DNA of 57,428 nucleotides from an uncultured Lachnospiraceae bacterium (GCA_902760755.1 CACWHK010000007.1:1-57428); one strand, 5' to 3'; positions 27,362-35,997 are shown, numbered from the stretch's first letter. Notes: generated by a model not told the origin, from the sequence alone. Made by a program: numbers and translations.

Positions 27362-27853
27362 ATGGAAAGAAGCAAGGAATCGGAGGGGATCACCCTGCTG
27401 GGAGCAACGGGAACCAAGTACCCGACGGAGTATGCGCCCGAGGTGCTGGAGACCTTTCAGAATAAGCATCCTGAGAATGATTATTTCGTGAAGTTTAATT
27501 GTCCGGAATTCACAAGTCTTTGTCCCATTACGGGACAGCCGGACTTTGCGACCATTACGATCTCCTATGTTCCGGTAGAGAAGATGGTGGAGAGTAAGTC
27601 CCTGAAGCTGTATCTTTTCAGCTTCCGGAATCACGGGGATTTCCATGAGGACTGCGTGAATAAGATCATGAAGGATCTGATCCGGCTGATGGACCCGAAG
27701 TATATCGAGGTCTGGGGCAAGTTCACACCCCGGGGAGGGATATCCATCGATCCCTACTGCAACTACGGAAAACCGGGAACGAAATGGGAGGAGGTCGCAT
27801 GGCAGCGGCTTTCAAACCATGATCTTTATCCCGAAAAGGTAGATAACCGCTGA
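27362..27853 (+). CDS. queF: NADPH-dependent 7-cyano-7-deazaguanine (preQ0) reductase QueF
   Basis: The 163-residue protein reduces preQ0 to preQ1 in queuosine tRNA-modification synthesis. The diagnostic [14 protein letters not shown] carries the catalytic Cys54 and Asp61, and [20 protein letters not shown] is the typical NADPH-site region. This is the short single-domain (YkvM) form common in Gram-positives. The start follows AAAGGAGG. It sits 28 bases after addA and 16 before folC. queH, acting later in the same pathway, is 7 kb downstream; queC, queD and queE are not in the window. Confidence 0.96.
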   Translation: MERSKESEGITLLGATGTKYPTEYAPEVLETFQNKHPENDYFVKFNCPEFTSLCPITGQPDFATITISYVPVEKMVESKSLKLYLFSFRNHGDFHEDCVNKIMKDLIRLMDPKYIEVWGKFTPRGGISIDPYCNYGKPGTKWEEVAWQRLSNHDLYPEKVDNR

Positions 27854-27869
27854 TCGCTGTGGTTTCGGA

Positions 27870-29216
27870 ATGAACATGGAAACAGGAAATAAGGAAAAGT
27901 ATACATATGAGGCAGTAACGGAAGCCATTCTCGCCATACCGAAGTTTACAAAGGAGAAGCATGACTTCTCGGTACTTCGGGAATACCTTACAGCCCTCGG
28001 GAATCCGGAGAAGGGCTTTCGGGTGATCCATGTGGCAGGGACCAACGGCAAGGGGTCTGTCTGCCGGATGCTTTCGGGGATCCTGCAGCAGGCCGGGCGG
28101 CGTGTGGGGAGCTTCTATTCCCCGCATCTGATTCGGATGAATGAGCGGATCCGTGTAAATGGGACAGAGATCCCGGACGACGCACTGGTGGAAGATTACC
28201 TGATGCTGGAGAAGGCCCGGATTTCAGGGAGGCTTCCGCAGCTTACCTTCTTTGAGGTCCTCTTCGTGATAGCACTGCTTTACTTCCGGCAGGCAGGGGC
28301 AGAGGATATCGTTCTGGAAACCGGACTCGGCGGCAGACTGGATGCAACCACAAGCATCCCCGCGGATCTTTATGTGATCACGGAGATCGGCATGGATCAT
28401 GAGGAGTATCTCGGGGATACCATCGAAAAGATCGCGGCAGAGAAGGCGGGTATCCTTACCGGGGATTCACCGGTGATCTACCATACCGGAAACCCGGGGG
28501 CGGACCGGGTGATCGAGGAGAAAGCGAAGGAAGCCGGCTGCAGGGCCGTGATCAACTGTGCACGGTCTACGGTTTGCAACGCGGAACTTACACCGTTTGG
28601 CATTGATTTTTCGTTTCAAAACGATTATGATAGATACAACCATGTCCGGATCCCGGCGGAAGCCCTGTATCAGGCCGAAAATGCGGTGACAGCCGTAACG
28701 GCAGCCGGATTCCTCTTTCCAAAGCTCCCGAAGGAGCGTCTGCAGGAGGTGATCCGAACGGCACTGGCAGACTTCTCCTGGGAAGGACGACTGGAGGAGG
28801 TTTCTCCCGGTCTCTACGTGGACGGGGCACATAATCCTCCGGCAGCACACCGCCTCGTGGAAAGCGTGAAGGCGCTTTCGCGTTCGGGACAGTGGAAGCA
28901 GAGGACTTTGATCTTCGGAGCCTCCGGAGACAAGGACCTGCTCGAGGTTATGGAAGAGCTGCTGACATTTCCGTGGGACAGCGTCTGTCTTACCCGGTAC
29001 CGGGGAAGCAGGGCCGCATCCGTGGAACGGTTAATGAAGATCCTGATGGATTCCATGGCTGGGGAAGGGCGTGACCTTCCGGTGCTGCAGACGGCGGAAA
29101 CCCTGGAGGATGCACTGAAGATGACGAAGAACCCGGACGGGTTTACTCTGGTAACCGGATCCCTGTATCTGGTGGGAGAGTTAAAAGAGTTGATGAAGGA
29201 AAGAGGATCCGTATGA
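27870..29216 (+). CDS. folC: Folylpolyglutamate synthase/dihydrofolate synthase (FolC)
   Basis: The 448-residue Mur-ligase-family enzyme adds glutamate to folates and may also make dihydrofolate. The ATP-binding loop is HVAGTNGKGS (54-63). LETGLGGRLDATT and YVDGAHNPPA are signature segments. Ribosome-binding support is weak, and ATG at 27870 or 27876 could be used. Its stop overlaps the start of the next small gene (ATGA at 29213-29216), indicating translational coupling. Confidence 0.95.
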   Translation: MNMETGNKEKYTYEAVTEAILAIPKFTKEKHDFSVLREYLTALGNPEKGFRVIHVAGTNGKGSVCRMLSGILQQAGRRVGSFYSPHLIRMNERIRVNGTEIPDDALVEDYLMLEKARISGRLPQLTFFEVLFVIALLYFRQAGAEDIVLETGLGGRLDATTSIPADLYVITEIGMDHEEYLGDTIEKIAAEKAGILTGDSPVIYHTGNPGADRVIEEKAKEAGCRAVINCARSTVCNAELTPFGIDFSFQNDYDRYNHVRIPAEALYQAENAVTAVTAAGFLFPKLPKERLQEVIRTALADFSWEGRLEEVSPGLYVDGAHNPPAAHRLVESVKALSRSGQWKQRTLIFGASGDKDLLEVMEELLTFPWDSVCLTRYRGSRAASVERLMKILMDSMAGEGRDLPVLQTAETLEDALKMTKNPDGFTLVTGSLYLVGELKELMKERGSV

Positions 29217-29359
29217 TCGATTTTGAAGAAGAACTGAAGCAGTACAGCCCGAGCCTTGAGGTCAGTCAGGCAGAGGCGGATATCCTGTCCAGTGATCTTA
29301 AGGATATCTCTGATATCGTATTGCAGATGACAGAGGATTTACGGGGAGTAACGAGATAA
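29213..29359 (+). CDS. Small acidic hypothetical protein, 48 aa
   Basis: A 48-codon frame starts in the ATGA overlap with folC and ends TAA at 29359, overlapping the ATG of the following gene by one base. The product (starts MIDFEEELKQYSPS, ends EDLRGVTR) is acidic and predicted helical, with no cysteine and no membrane segment. Overlaps on both sides argue for a real coupled gene rather than a gap. The ribosome-binding region AAGGAAAGAGGA lies within the folC end. No family is recognised. It may partner the zinc-ribbon/TPR protein that follows. Confidence 0.7.
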   Translation: MIDFEEELKQYSPSLEVSQAEADILSSDLKDISDIVLQMTEDLRGVTR

Positions 29360-30675
29360 TGGCAATCCGCGAGAAGTGTCTTTACTGCGGAGAGCCGGTC
29401 AGTCAGAACGGGTACTGTACCGCGTGCCGGCTGAATCAGGGATTCCTAAGGAAGGCATTTAATACATCTGAATATCATTATAACGTTGCGCTGGACAGAG
29501 CCAGGAGCCGGGACCTTTCCGGAGCCATTGATTCCCTGAAAATGTCCCTTCGTTATAACAAGATGAACATCCGCAGCCGGAATCTCTTCGGACTGGTTCT
29601 GTATGAAATGGGTGAAGTGGTTCCTGCTCTCAGCCAGTGGGTGATCAGCATGAACTACCAGCCGGAGCGTAATCAGGCAGTCCGTTATCTGAAGGAGCTT
29701 CGGGATGACCCGAAGGAGCTGGAGCGGGCGTCCGATATGGCAAGAGAGTTCAATCAGGCACTGGAGCATGCAAAGCAGCATTCTCTGGATCTGGCCCAGA
29801 TCGCTCTCCGGAAGGCAGTTTCCATCAATCACAATTTCATCAAGGGACACCTGCTTATGGCCCTGATCTATCAGGAGCAGGGGCGAAAGGGTATGGCCCG
29901 GAAATGTCTTTCCCGGGTTCTGACACTGGACCGGACGAATATCACGGCCCTCCGGTATCTTCGGGAGATGGGAGAGACCGAGGAGCAGATCGTCCGTCTT
30001 GCAGAGCAGGGGGACGAGGAGTTCGATGACCTTTTTGATGATTATTACGGAGTCGAGACACCGGAGGGACAGCGGCCTGCCCGGAAGATCGAACCGAAGA
30101 CCGCGGCAGGCAAGCGCAGAAGCGTGAGCGTAAGACAGCGGTTCAAGGAGTCCAATCTGGCCCGGTACTCGAATGTCTACATGTTTGCGGGAATCATCAT
30201 CGGTATGCTGATCCTGTACTTTCTGATCATTCCGGGAATCCGCAGGAATGCGGCAGAGGAGAAGGATGCCCTGGAGGCATCCTATCTGAAGGAGCTTTCC
30301 GCAAAGAATTCGGAGCTTTCCGGGATGCAGATGACGGTTTCGGAAAGTGAGAAATCCGTGGAGAAGGTTCAGCAGGAGAAGGAAGCTCTGCAAAACCAGA
30401 TTGCTTCTCTGGAGGCACAGATGGTGGCCCTGAAGAATCAGCTGGCCTCCGGTGGTGCAGCCCTGATCCCGGACAAAACCGATACTGACAATGATAAAAA
30501 CAAGCCGGGGGATGATGACCGGGCGGAGCAGACCTATGATGAGGACCTTCCGGGAGATACGGACGGCGAAGCAGGAGACAGTGAGGTTCAGCGCGCAGAT
30601 GCCGGAACCCACGGAACTGCGGAAACTGCCGGAATGACGGCCGGTGAACTGAAGACAATGATAGAGAATGAATAA
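29359..30675 (+). CDS. Zinc-ribbon, TPR and coiled-coil membrane protein
   Basis: The 438-residue protein begins with a CLYCGEPVSQNGYCTACR zinc ribbon (four cysteines, 7-23). Several TPR-like helical repeats follow (~35-215), then a basic stretch, one membrane helix (~274-294; AGIIIGMLILYFLIIPGI), a coiled coil (~297-360) and a disordered acidic C-terminal tail. The TPR part should be cytoplasmic and the coiled coil outside. No enzyme motif is seen. It is likely a scaffold or tethering protein. Operon with the 48-aa gene upstream and the DUF308-like gene 17 bases downstream. Confidence 0.78.
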   Translation: MAIREKCLYCGEPVSQNGYCTACRLNQGFLRKAFNTSEYHYNVALDRARSRDLSGAIDSLKMSLRYNKMNIRSRNLFGLVLYEMGEVVPALSQWVISMNYQPERNQAVRYLKELRDDPKELERASDMAREFNQALEHAKQHSLDLAQIALRKAVSINHNFIKGHLLMALIYQEQGRKGMARKCLSRVLTLDRTNITALRYLREMGETEEQIVRLAEQGDEEFDDLFDDYYGVETPEGQRPARKIEPKTAAGKRRSVSVRQRFKESNLARYSNVYMFAGIIIGMLILYFLIIPGIRRNAAEEKDALEASYLKELSAKNSELSGMQMTVSESEKSVEKVQQEKEALQNQIASLEAQMVALKNQLASGGAALIPDKTDTDNDKNKPGDDDRAEQTYDEDLPGDTDGEAGDSEVQRADAGTHGTAETAGMTAGELKTMIENE

Positions 30676-30692
30676 AGAAGAGGTAGTAAGGA

Positions 30693-31322
30693 ATGGCTAA
30701 GCTGATTGAAAAGAAGGATTCCGGACAGGACACCGGTGTAATGCGCCGGGAGAAGAACTTCCCGAACTTCGTCAAGTACGAATCCAAGAACTACATAATC
30801 CCCCTGATCATGTTTATCCTCGGACTTCTGTTTGTCCTGATCCAGGGAAATGTACTGAACGTGATCGTTACGATCCTGGGTGTGATCCTGATGATCGGAG
30901 GCGTGGTCATGGGAATCTCCCTGATGACAACCTTTTCGCCCCTTACGGTCTTTGTGGCTTCCGTCCTTTTTATCATGGGTGTGATCTGTGTTGCAAATCC
31001 CGGCTGGGTTGCAGGCTTCTTCCTGAAGGTCGTAGGCCTCTGTATCCTGCTGAATTCACTGATCCGTCTGGTGACGGAGCACTCACTGAAAGGAAAATCC
31101 GAGAAGTATAACTTCTATCTTCTGGTGGATGTTGTTTCTCTCGTGATCGGACTTCTGCTGTTCCTGTTCCCAAAGGCATGGCTGGATGCGGCAGCATGGC
31201 TGTTCTACGTATTCGGAGTGATCCTTATGATCCTCGGCGTCTTCAATCTCTACTCTGCATTCAAGGTATACAAAGAAGGCAGATATGTAAATGATGGCTC
31301 CGATGTGGTGTGGGAAGAGTGA
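30693..31322 (+). CDS. DUF308/HdeD-like membrane protein
   Basis: The 209-residue protein has about six hydrophobic helices in two triplets after a charged N-terminal ~33 residues, typical of DUF308 (HdeD-like) proteins. The short C-terminal tail is acidic. Function in Gram-positives is unknown; in enterobacteria HdeD is linked to acid resistance. The start follows AAGAGGTAGTAAGG. It is the last gene of the addB-containing run, ended by the terminator at 31344-31405. Confidence 0.75.
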   Translation: MAKLIEKKDSGQDTGVMRREKNFPNFVKYESKNYIIPLIMFILGLLFVLIQGNVLNVIVTILGVILMIGGVVMGISLMTTFSPLTVFVASVLFIMGVICVANPGWVAGFFLKVVGLCILLNSLIRLVTEHSLKGKSEKYNFYLLVDVVSLVIGLLLFLFPKAWLDAAAWLFYVFGVILMILGVFNLYSAFKVYKEGRYVNDGSDVVWEE

Positions 31323-31343
31323 GCCTGGCTACGAGCGATGCAT

Positions 31344-31405
31344 AGAAAAAGAATAAGACATGGGGATGGAAGCTTGCTTCCAATCCCATGTCTTATTCTT
31401 TTTCT
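31344..31405. terminator. Bidirectional terminator at the end of the addB-DUF308 run
   Basis: AGAAAAAGAATAAGACATGGG pairs with its reverse complement over about 21 bp, with an inner GGAAGC/GCTTCC stem around TT. T-runs lie on either strand. Confidence 0.92.
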
Positions 31406-31408
31406 GTA

Positions 31409-31545
31409 TAGCGCGACAGCGCGAACTCGAGCGCGAAGCGCGAGAGTGCATCGCGAGATGCGTCAGCGCGAGTGTAAGCCGCTCGTATAGCGCGAAGCGC
31501 GAGAGTGCATCGCGAGATGCGTGTATCACCGCTCGATCGTATCAT
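31409..31545. repeat. GCGCGAAGCGC hairpin-repeat patch
   Basis: A 33-base unit occurs at 31431-31463 and again, identical, at 31490-31522. Each holds two hairpins: GCGC-GAA-GCGC and GCATC-GCGA-GATGC. Shorter variants of the same words flank them. The CGAAG core resembles the hairpins at 6610-6840, though the stems differ. No coding sequence lies in this gap between the two terminators (31406-31558). Confidence 0.8.
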
Positions 31546-31558
31546 GTAGAATAAACAA

Positions 31559-31605
31559 GAAGGCCGTACGGTACAACATTTCCCATGGTGTACCGTACGG
31601 CCTTC
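31559..31605. terminator. Terminator of the TPM-like gene
   Basis: A 17-bp perfect stem, 31559-31575 with 31589-31605 (core GGCCGTACGGTAC), encloses a 13-base loop. Reading leftward it is followed by TTGTTTATT. Confidence 0.82.
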
Positions 31606-31624
31606 CTATTTATTTGCTTTACTC

Positions 31625-32854
31625 TTACTGATCGTTATTGTGATTCAGCACCGAATCATTATCGACCGTGGTTGTGGTTGTATCGATGCCTCCTGCATTC
31701 AGTACGGAATCGGAAGCAGTTGCGGCGGATGAAGAAGCACTGCCGGTTGCAGTTCCTGCCGGAACCTTCACGTTGTCATACTTCTTACCAAGTTCATTCA
31801 GTTCCACATTTCCGAAGGTGGAAAGAGGCTGTGACAGGATCTGCTCCAGACGCTCATCCTCTTCCTTCTGTGCCTTCTTCTTTTTCTGCCACCAGCTCAT
31901 GGCGATGATCAGGACGATCACAACGCCGGCTGCAATGATCAGAACGATCATGATCTTCTTGAAATTATCCTTGGCCAGAAGCTGAGTCTTTTCTTCCTTC
32001 ATCAGCTGCTTTCCGGCATCCTCCAGTGCTTTACCGAAGATATAACCGAGATCGCCGTTGGACCAGTACTTGTTGATCTTATTCTGGAAGACCTCGATGG
32101 TCTTGTTGTTTATGACGTCTCCGTTCCCGGTGCCGGCTGCGATATAGTAGCTTTCTTCATTTCCGATGAAGACGAAGAGCAGGTTGCCCGGGCAGTTGCC
32201 GAAGAGCTCGTCATAGATGGCTTCCTCGTAGGTGGCAAAGCTGCCGGAACTGCCGTACTTGTCTGTGACATACAGATACGGCCATACGCCGGTCTCGTTA
32301 TAGAAGCTTTCAAAGCCTTCCTCCAGATACCGCTTGTTGGAGCCGTCGATCCAGGGCTCTCCGGTGGAGTGATCCTCCCAGTAGCCGTGGCTCTTATCTA
32401 CCTCACCGGTATACTTGGTACAACCGTAACCGGAGGAGTTGCTGGTGTTGTAGCTGGACGGAGAGGAGTCTCTCATCTTCACGAAGGATGCCAGAATTCC
32501 GACAATCGCCACGATCAGGAAGAACCAGAGCGCGGTCTTCAGACAACCGCCGCTGCAGCCTGTGCCTCCGCCCATGGGAGCACCGCCCCCGTTATTGATG
32601 ATAACCGGTCCGGAGTAGCCTCTCCGGTAATAGGAACGCCCATATCTGGGTGGCCTCGGAGGGAGTCCTCCGCCGTAGAAGCTTCCCGAGCTGTGATGGC
32701 TGCTGCCGGAGCTTACCCGGCGTGTGGAGCTGCTTCCGCTGCTTGCATGGAATCCGCCGAAAGAACGGCTTCCGCTGCTATGTGAACCGCCGAAGGAACG
32801 GGAACCGCCGCCAAAAGAGTGGGAGCCGCCACCGCCTCCAAGTGATCTTGCCAT
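31625..32854 (-). CDS. TPM-like membrane protein with Gly/Ser/Arg-rich N-terminus
   Basis: The 409-residue protein starts with ~95 residues of low-complexity Gly/Ser/Phe/Arg/Tyr sequence (GGGSRSFGGSHSS-type). A membrane helix (~105-125) follows, then a ~170-residue domain with features of the TPM family (ETGVWPYLYV, GNLLFVFIGNEESYYIAAG). A second helix (~302-322), a charged segment and a Thr/Ser/Asp-rich tail complete it. TPM proteins are linked to photosystem or cell-envelope repair, but the bacterial role is unclear. The start follows AAAAGGAGG. A promoter is at 32893-32921, so the gene stands alone. Confidence 0.72.
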   Translation of the reverse strand: MARSLGGGGGSHSFGGGSRSFGGSHSSGSRSFGGFHASSGSSSTRRVSSGSSHHSSGSFYGGGLPPRPPRYGRSYYRRGYSGPVIINNGGGAPMGGGTGCSGGCLKTALWFFLIVAIVGILASFVKMRDSSPSSYNTSNSSGYGCTKYTGEVDKSHGYWEDHSTGEPWIDGSNKRYLEEGFESFYNETGVWPYLYVTDKYGSSGSFATYEEAIYDELFGNCPGNLLFVFIGNEESYYIAAGTGNGDVINNKTIEVFQNKINKYWSNGDLGYIFGKALEDAGKQLMKEEKTQLLAKDNFKKIMIVLIIAAGVVIVLIIAMSWWQKKKKAQKEEDERLEQILSQPLSTFGNVELNELGKKYDNVKVPAGTATGSASSSAATASDSVLNAGGIDTTTTTVDNDSVLNHNNDQ

Positions 32855-32892
32855 AATAAATCCTCCTTTTCATGTAAAAACGAGTCGGTTAC

Positions 32893-32921
32893 ATTTTACA
32901 CGTTTTCACCGCCCGGGTAAA
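32893..32921 (-). promoter_or_regulatory. Promoter of the TPM-like gene
   Basis: On the minus strand TTTACC (32916-32921), 17-bp spacer, TAAAAT (32893-32898). Confidence 0.65.
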
Positions 32922-33026
32922 GGAGTTATTTCTTATTTTTTGATTTATTGTTTCTTTTTCGGCGGATTTTTAGTATAGTAGTACTGTTAAATATCTGTAG
33001 AAAACCATAGGAGATGAAGAGAACTT

Positions 33027-33599
33027 ATGCGAATCGGAATGGGATATGATGTTCACCGTCTGGTGGAGGGTAGAGACCTGATCCTGGGGGGGGTAAAGAT
33101 ACCGCATACCATGGGGCTGCTGGGGCACTCGGATGCCGACTGTCTGACCCATGCCATCATGGATGCACTGCTGGGGGCGGCTGCTCTGGGAGATATCGGA
33201 AAGCATTTCCCGGACACGGACCCGAAATATGAGGGTGCCGACAGCATGAAGCTGCTGGAGGAGGTGGTCCGCATGCTGGACCGCGAAGGCTATATCATCG
33301 GAAATGTGGATGCAACCATTATTGCCCAGAAGCCGAAGATGGCACCCTTCATACCGGAAATGCGCCGTCGTCTGGCCGAGGTGATGCAGATCGAAGAAAG
33401 CAGGATCAACGTGAAGGCCACAACCGAGGAGAAGCTGGGGTTCACCGGAGCAGAGCAGGGAATCTCCTGTCAGGCTATCTGCCTTCTGGAAACGGTGGAT
33501 AATTATATGTATCAGGATGTGGTATCCGGAGCTGTGGGTGCGCCGGAGGAAGCGGAGCACGGGATCACCTGTGCATCCTGCCCGCGGATGAAGAAATAA
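33027..33599 (+). CDS. ispF: 2-C-methyl-D-erythritol 2,4-cyclodiphosphate synthase IspF
   Basis: The trimeric zinc enzyme forms MEcPP in the non-mevalonate isoprenoid pathway. Metal ligands are seen as Asp8 and His10 (GYDVH) and His42 ([11 protein letters not shown]). The typical [12 protein letters not shown] segment lies at 130-141. The catalytic core ends near residue 157; a further ~33 residues, including CASC (182-185), extend beyond the usual length. There is no ispD fused or adjacent. The start is preceded by AGGAGATGAAGAG. It probably shares a transcript with the membrane protein that begins 26 bases later. Confidence 0.95.
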   Translation: MRIGMGYDVHRLVEGRDLILGGVKIPHTMGLLGHSDADCLTHAIMDALLGAAALGDIGKHFPDTDPKYEGADSMKLLEEVVRMLDREGYIIGNVDATIIAQKPKMAPFIPEMRRRLAEVMQIEESRINVKATTEEKLGFTGAEQGISCQAICLLETVDNYMYQDVVSGAVGAPEEAEHGITCASCPRMKK

Positions 33600-33625
33600 C
33601 TGTAGATAAGGAACAGGATAAGATC

Positions 33626-34129
33626 ATGGACAAGTATAAAGAGAGACTGGTAAAAGGAAAACCCGGAAATGAGGTGTTTGCGATCATGGCCGTGGGAGCA
33701 CTGCTGGTTGCCGGAGGGATCGCGGTGATGCTTCTGGTGCATGCCCTCGGATTCTTCCTCCTTCCCATCGGAGGAATCCTGATCTGGCAGGGACTTCAGC
33801 ATATGCATGTGGAGTATGAGTACCTGATCGTGAACGGGGATATCGAGATCTCCAGGATCGTCAACAAGAACAGCCGGAAGATCCTTCGGGAGATTACGGT
33901 GGAGAATATCCAGAGAGTGGCACCCCTGTCGAATGACCGGGTGAAGAATGATCTGGAGGTGAACAACCGTCGGAAGGTGATCGACTATACCGACGGAACC
34001 GGGGGAGAGCTGTACTTCGTGGTGTTTGAACGGGATAAGGAAAAGGAGTCTGCCTACATCCTGGATCTGGACGAGGAGTGTGTAGAGCTTCTGGCAGAAA
34101 CCCTGAAGCGGAAGTTCGAGCGGAAATAA
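33626..34129 (+). CDS. Small two-helix membrane protein of unknown function
   Basis: The 167-residue protein has two adjacent hydrophobic helices near the N-terminus (~19-58; AIMAVGALLVAGGIAVMLLV and a following glycine-rich one). A hydrophilic domain of ~105 residues follows, with beta-strand-like alternation (YLIVNGDIEISRI...). The shape recalls small PH-like or DUF6106-type membrane proteins of Lachnospiraceae, but this is memory-based and untested. It follows ispF by 26 bases; the site AAGGAACAGGATAAGATC precedes the ATG. Confidence 0.65.
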   Translation: MDKYKERLVKGKPGNEVFAIMAVGALLVAGGIAVMLLVHALGFFLLPIGGILIWQGLQHMHVEYEYLIVNGDIEISRIVNKNSRKILREITVENIQRVAPLSNDRVKNDLEVNNRRKVIDYTDGTGGELYFVVFERDKEKESAYILDLDEECVELLAETLKRKFERK

Positions 34130-34136
34130 GGGCAAA

Positions 34137-34166
34137 ATAAAAGACGCACAATTGCTTGTGCGTCTT
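34137..34166 (-). terminator. Terminator of the 77-aa leftward gene
   Basis: AAGACGCACAA (34141-34151) and TTGTGCGTCTT (34156-34166) form an 11-bp stem with a four-base loop. Reading leftward it is followed by TTATTTTG. Confidence 0.75.
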
Positions 34167-34187
34167 GACATATACTATCACATACGA

Positions 34188-34421
34188 TCAGGGATCCAGA
34201 GGAATCATCTTAAGCCCCTTATACATCTTGGTGTACATACTCTTTTCATCTTTGTAAAGCATAGTACCACGAGCACCGTCACGGATGATATAGGCATACT
34301 TGTTCTTCTGAACATTCATATAAAGCACTTCCTGAACATTCAGCTCCTGTGCTTTCACTTTGGCAGTATAAACATTCAGTGGTTCCATCTTGTATTTCTT
34401 GATCGCCTGTTCAACTGTCAT
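34188..34421 (-). CDS. Hypothetical protein, 77 aa
   Basis: The small, basic protein (MTVEQAIKKYKMEPLNVYTA...) has no membrane helix or cysteine; Lys, Met and Tyr are frequent. A GGGGGTG ribosome-binding site, a near-consensus promoter (34470-34498) and a terminator bracket it, so it is very likely a real single-gene unit. No family is recognised. Confidence 0.75.
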   Translation of the reverse strand: MTVEQAIKKYKMEPLNVYTAKVKAQELNVQEVLYMNVQKNKYAYIIRDGARGTMLYKDEKSMYTKMYKGLKMIPLDP

Positions 34422-34469
34422 GGTAGAACACCCCCTTGTACATCTATTGCGATACCGCTTCTACTTGTA

Positions 34470-34498
34470 ATTATATTGTCTATTATAAACAAAGTCAA
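34470..34498 (-). promoter_or_regulatory. Promoter of the 77-aa gene
   Basis: On the minus strand TTGACT (34493-34498), 17-bp spacer, TATAAT (34470-34475): one of the best matches to consensus in the window. Confidence 0.8.
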
Positions 34499-34580
34499 CT
34501 GTAAATAATGGCTAAATTTCATCAAAAAAACGAACAATTCAAAAAGATGATTTCGGTAAAAATGCCAAAATTAACATAAC

Positions 34581-35234
34581 ATGGAAAACTACTACTTGAA
34601 ATTTGAAAAACAGGTGCAAAACAGCCGGTCCGACCGGCTGCTTCTCCATGCCTGCTGCTGCCCCTGCAGCAGCCACTGCCTGGAGCTTCTGGCGGGACAT
34701 TTTGACATCACCGTCTTCTTTTACAACCCGAATATCGATACGGAAGAGGAGTATGAGAAGCGGTTCCAGGAGCTGATCCGGTTCACGGAGGAAGCCCCAT
34801 TTGCAAAGGCAGTCCATCTGGTGGAAGCGGACTACGATCCGGAGAGCTTCCTGAAGATGGCAGAGGGGCGGGAACTGGAACCCGAGCGCGGAAGCCGGTG
34901 CTATGACTGTTACGAACTGCGTCTTCGCAAGACGGCAGAATATGCTGCGGAGCATGGATTTGACTGCTTTACCACAACCCTTTCCATCAGCCCCTATAAG
35001 AATGCGGTCTGGCTGAATGAGATCGGGGCTCGGATGGAGCAGGAGCTTCGGGAGAAGCGGGGAGGAGAGAGTGCTCCCTACTTCCTCTTCAGTGATTTTA
35101 AGAAGAAGAACGGATATAAGCGGTCGATCGAACTCTCCGCGGAGTACGGTCTCTATCGGCAGGACTACTGCGGATGCAGATACTCCAGAGAGGAACGGGA
35201 GAGACAGAAGGCAAAGCGGGAGCAGGAGCAGTAA
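34581..35234 (+). CDS. queH: Epoxyqueuosine reductase QueH
   Basis: The 217-residue protein is the QueH type (formerly DUF208) of epoxyqueuosine reductase, which converts epoxyqueuosine to queuosine in tRNA with iron-sulfur chemistry. The cysteine-rich LLHACCCPCSSHC (21-33) includes the adjacent cysteine pair. RCYDCYELRL and the late YCGC supply the other metal ligands. No clear Shine-Dalgarno precedes the ATG, in an AT-rich leader. It replaces QueG and complements QueF at 27362. A methyltransferase gene starts two bases after its stop. Confidence 0.92.
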   Translation: MENYYLKFEKQVQNSRSDRLLLHACCCPCSSHCLELLAGHFDITVFFYNPNIDTEEEYEKRFQELIRFTEEAPFAKAVHLVEADYDPESFLKMAEGRELEPERGSRCYDCYELRLRKTAEYAAEHGFDCFTTTLSISPYKNAVWLNEIGARMEQELREKRGGESAPYFLFSDFKKKNGYKRSIELSAEYGLYRQDYCGCRYSREERERQKAKREQEQ

Positions 35235-35235
35235 G

Positions 35236-35997
35236 ATGGCATACGAAGCATTTGCAGAAGTATATGAAGAGCTGATGGACAATGTGCCCTATGACGAATG
35301 GTGTCAGCGGATCCTGGATATCCTCCGGGCAGAGGGAATCCGGGACGGACTGGTTGCGGAGCTTGGCTGCGGCACCGGAAGCATGACCCGTCGGCTGCAG
35401 GACGCGGGCTATGATATGATCGGAATCGATTCCTCTCCGGACATGCTGGAGATTGCACGGGAGAGTGAGGAGGAGGGAAGCCGGATCCTCTATCTAAATC
35501 AGGATATGCGGTCCTTCGAGCTCTACGGAACCGTCCGGGCCGTAACCTCGGTCTGTGACAGCATCAATTATGTGACGGATCCGGAGGAGGTGGGGGAGGT
35601 GCTCCGCCTGGTGAACAATTACCTGGATCCGGAGGGCATCCTGATCCTGGACTTTCATACACCCCGGTATTACAGCGAGGTGCTTGGGGATGCCTCCATC
35701 GCAGAGACCCGGGAGGATATGGCCATGATCTGGGAGAATGAGGAGTCGGAGGACGGACTGCACCGCCTGTATCTTACCATCTTCCGGGAGGACGCGGACG
35801 GCAGGTATGAGCGTTTCGAGGAGCTTCATCTGCAGCGGGGCTATACCCCGGAGGAGATGAAGGCCCTTGCGAAGAAGGCAGGACTTGTGGATATCCGGTT
35901 CTATGACGGATATACGGACCGTCCCGCAGCAGCGGAGAGTGACCGGATCGTTATGATCGCCCGGGAACACGGGAAGTCCGCAGCACGGAATCAATAA
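35236..35997 (+). CDS. Class I SAM-dependent methyltransferase
   Basis: The 253-residue Rossmann-fold methyltransferase carries motif I VAELGCGTGSM (40-50) and IGIDSSPDML as motif II. DSINYV and GILILDFHTP are typical of the class. The start at 35236 follows GGAG in the queH end; the frame is open further upstream but that part lies within queH in another frame. The substrate is unknown. It is co-transcribed with queH and upstream of hslO. Confidence 0.85.
   Translation: MAYEAFAEVYEELMDNVPYDEWCQRILDILRAEGIRDGLVAELGCGTGSMTRRLQDAGYDMIGIDSSPDMLEIARESEEEGSRILYLNQDMRSFELYGTVRAVTSVCDSINYVTDPEEVGEVLRLVNNYLDPEGILILDFHTPRYYSEVLGDASIAETREDMAMIWENEESEDGLHRLYLTIFREDADGRYERFEELHLQRGYTPEEMKALAKKAGLVDIRFYDGYTDRPAAAESDRIVMIAREHGKSAARNQ

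Noticed and set aside
31431-31522. CRISPR array
   Set aside because: There are just two copies of a hairpin-forming unit with a short unrelated gap and no cas gene nearby; better explained as a palindromic repeat patch.
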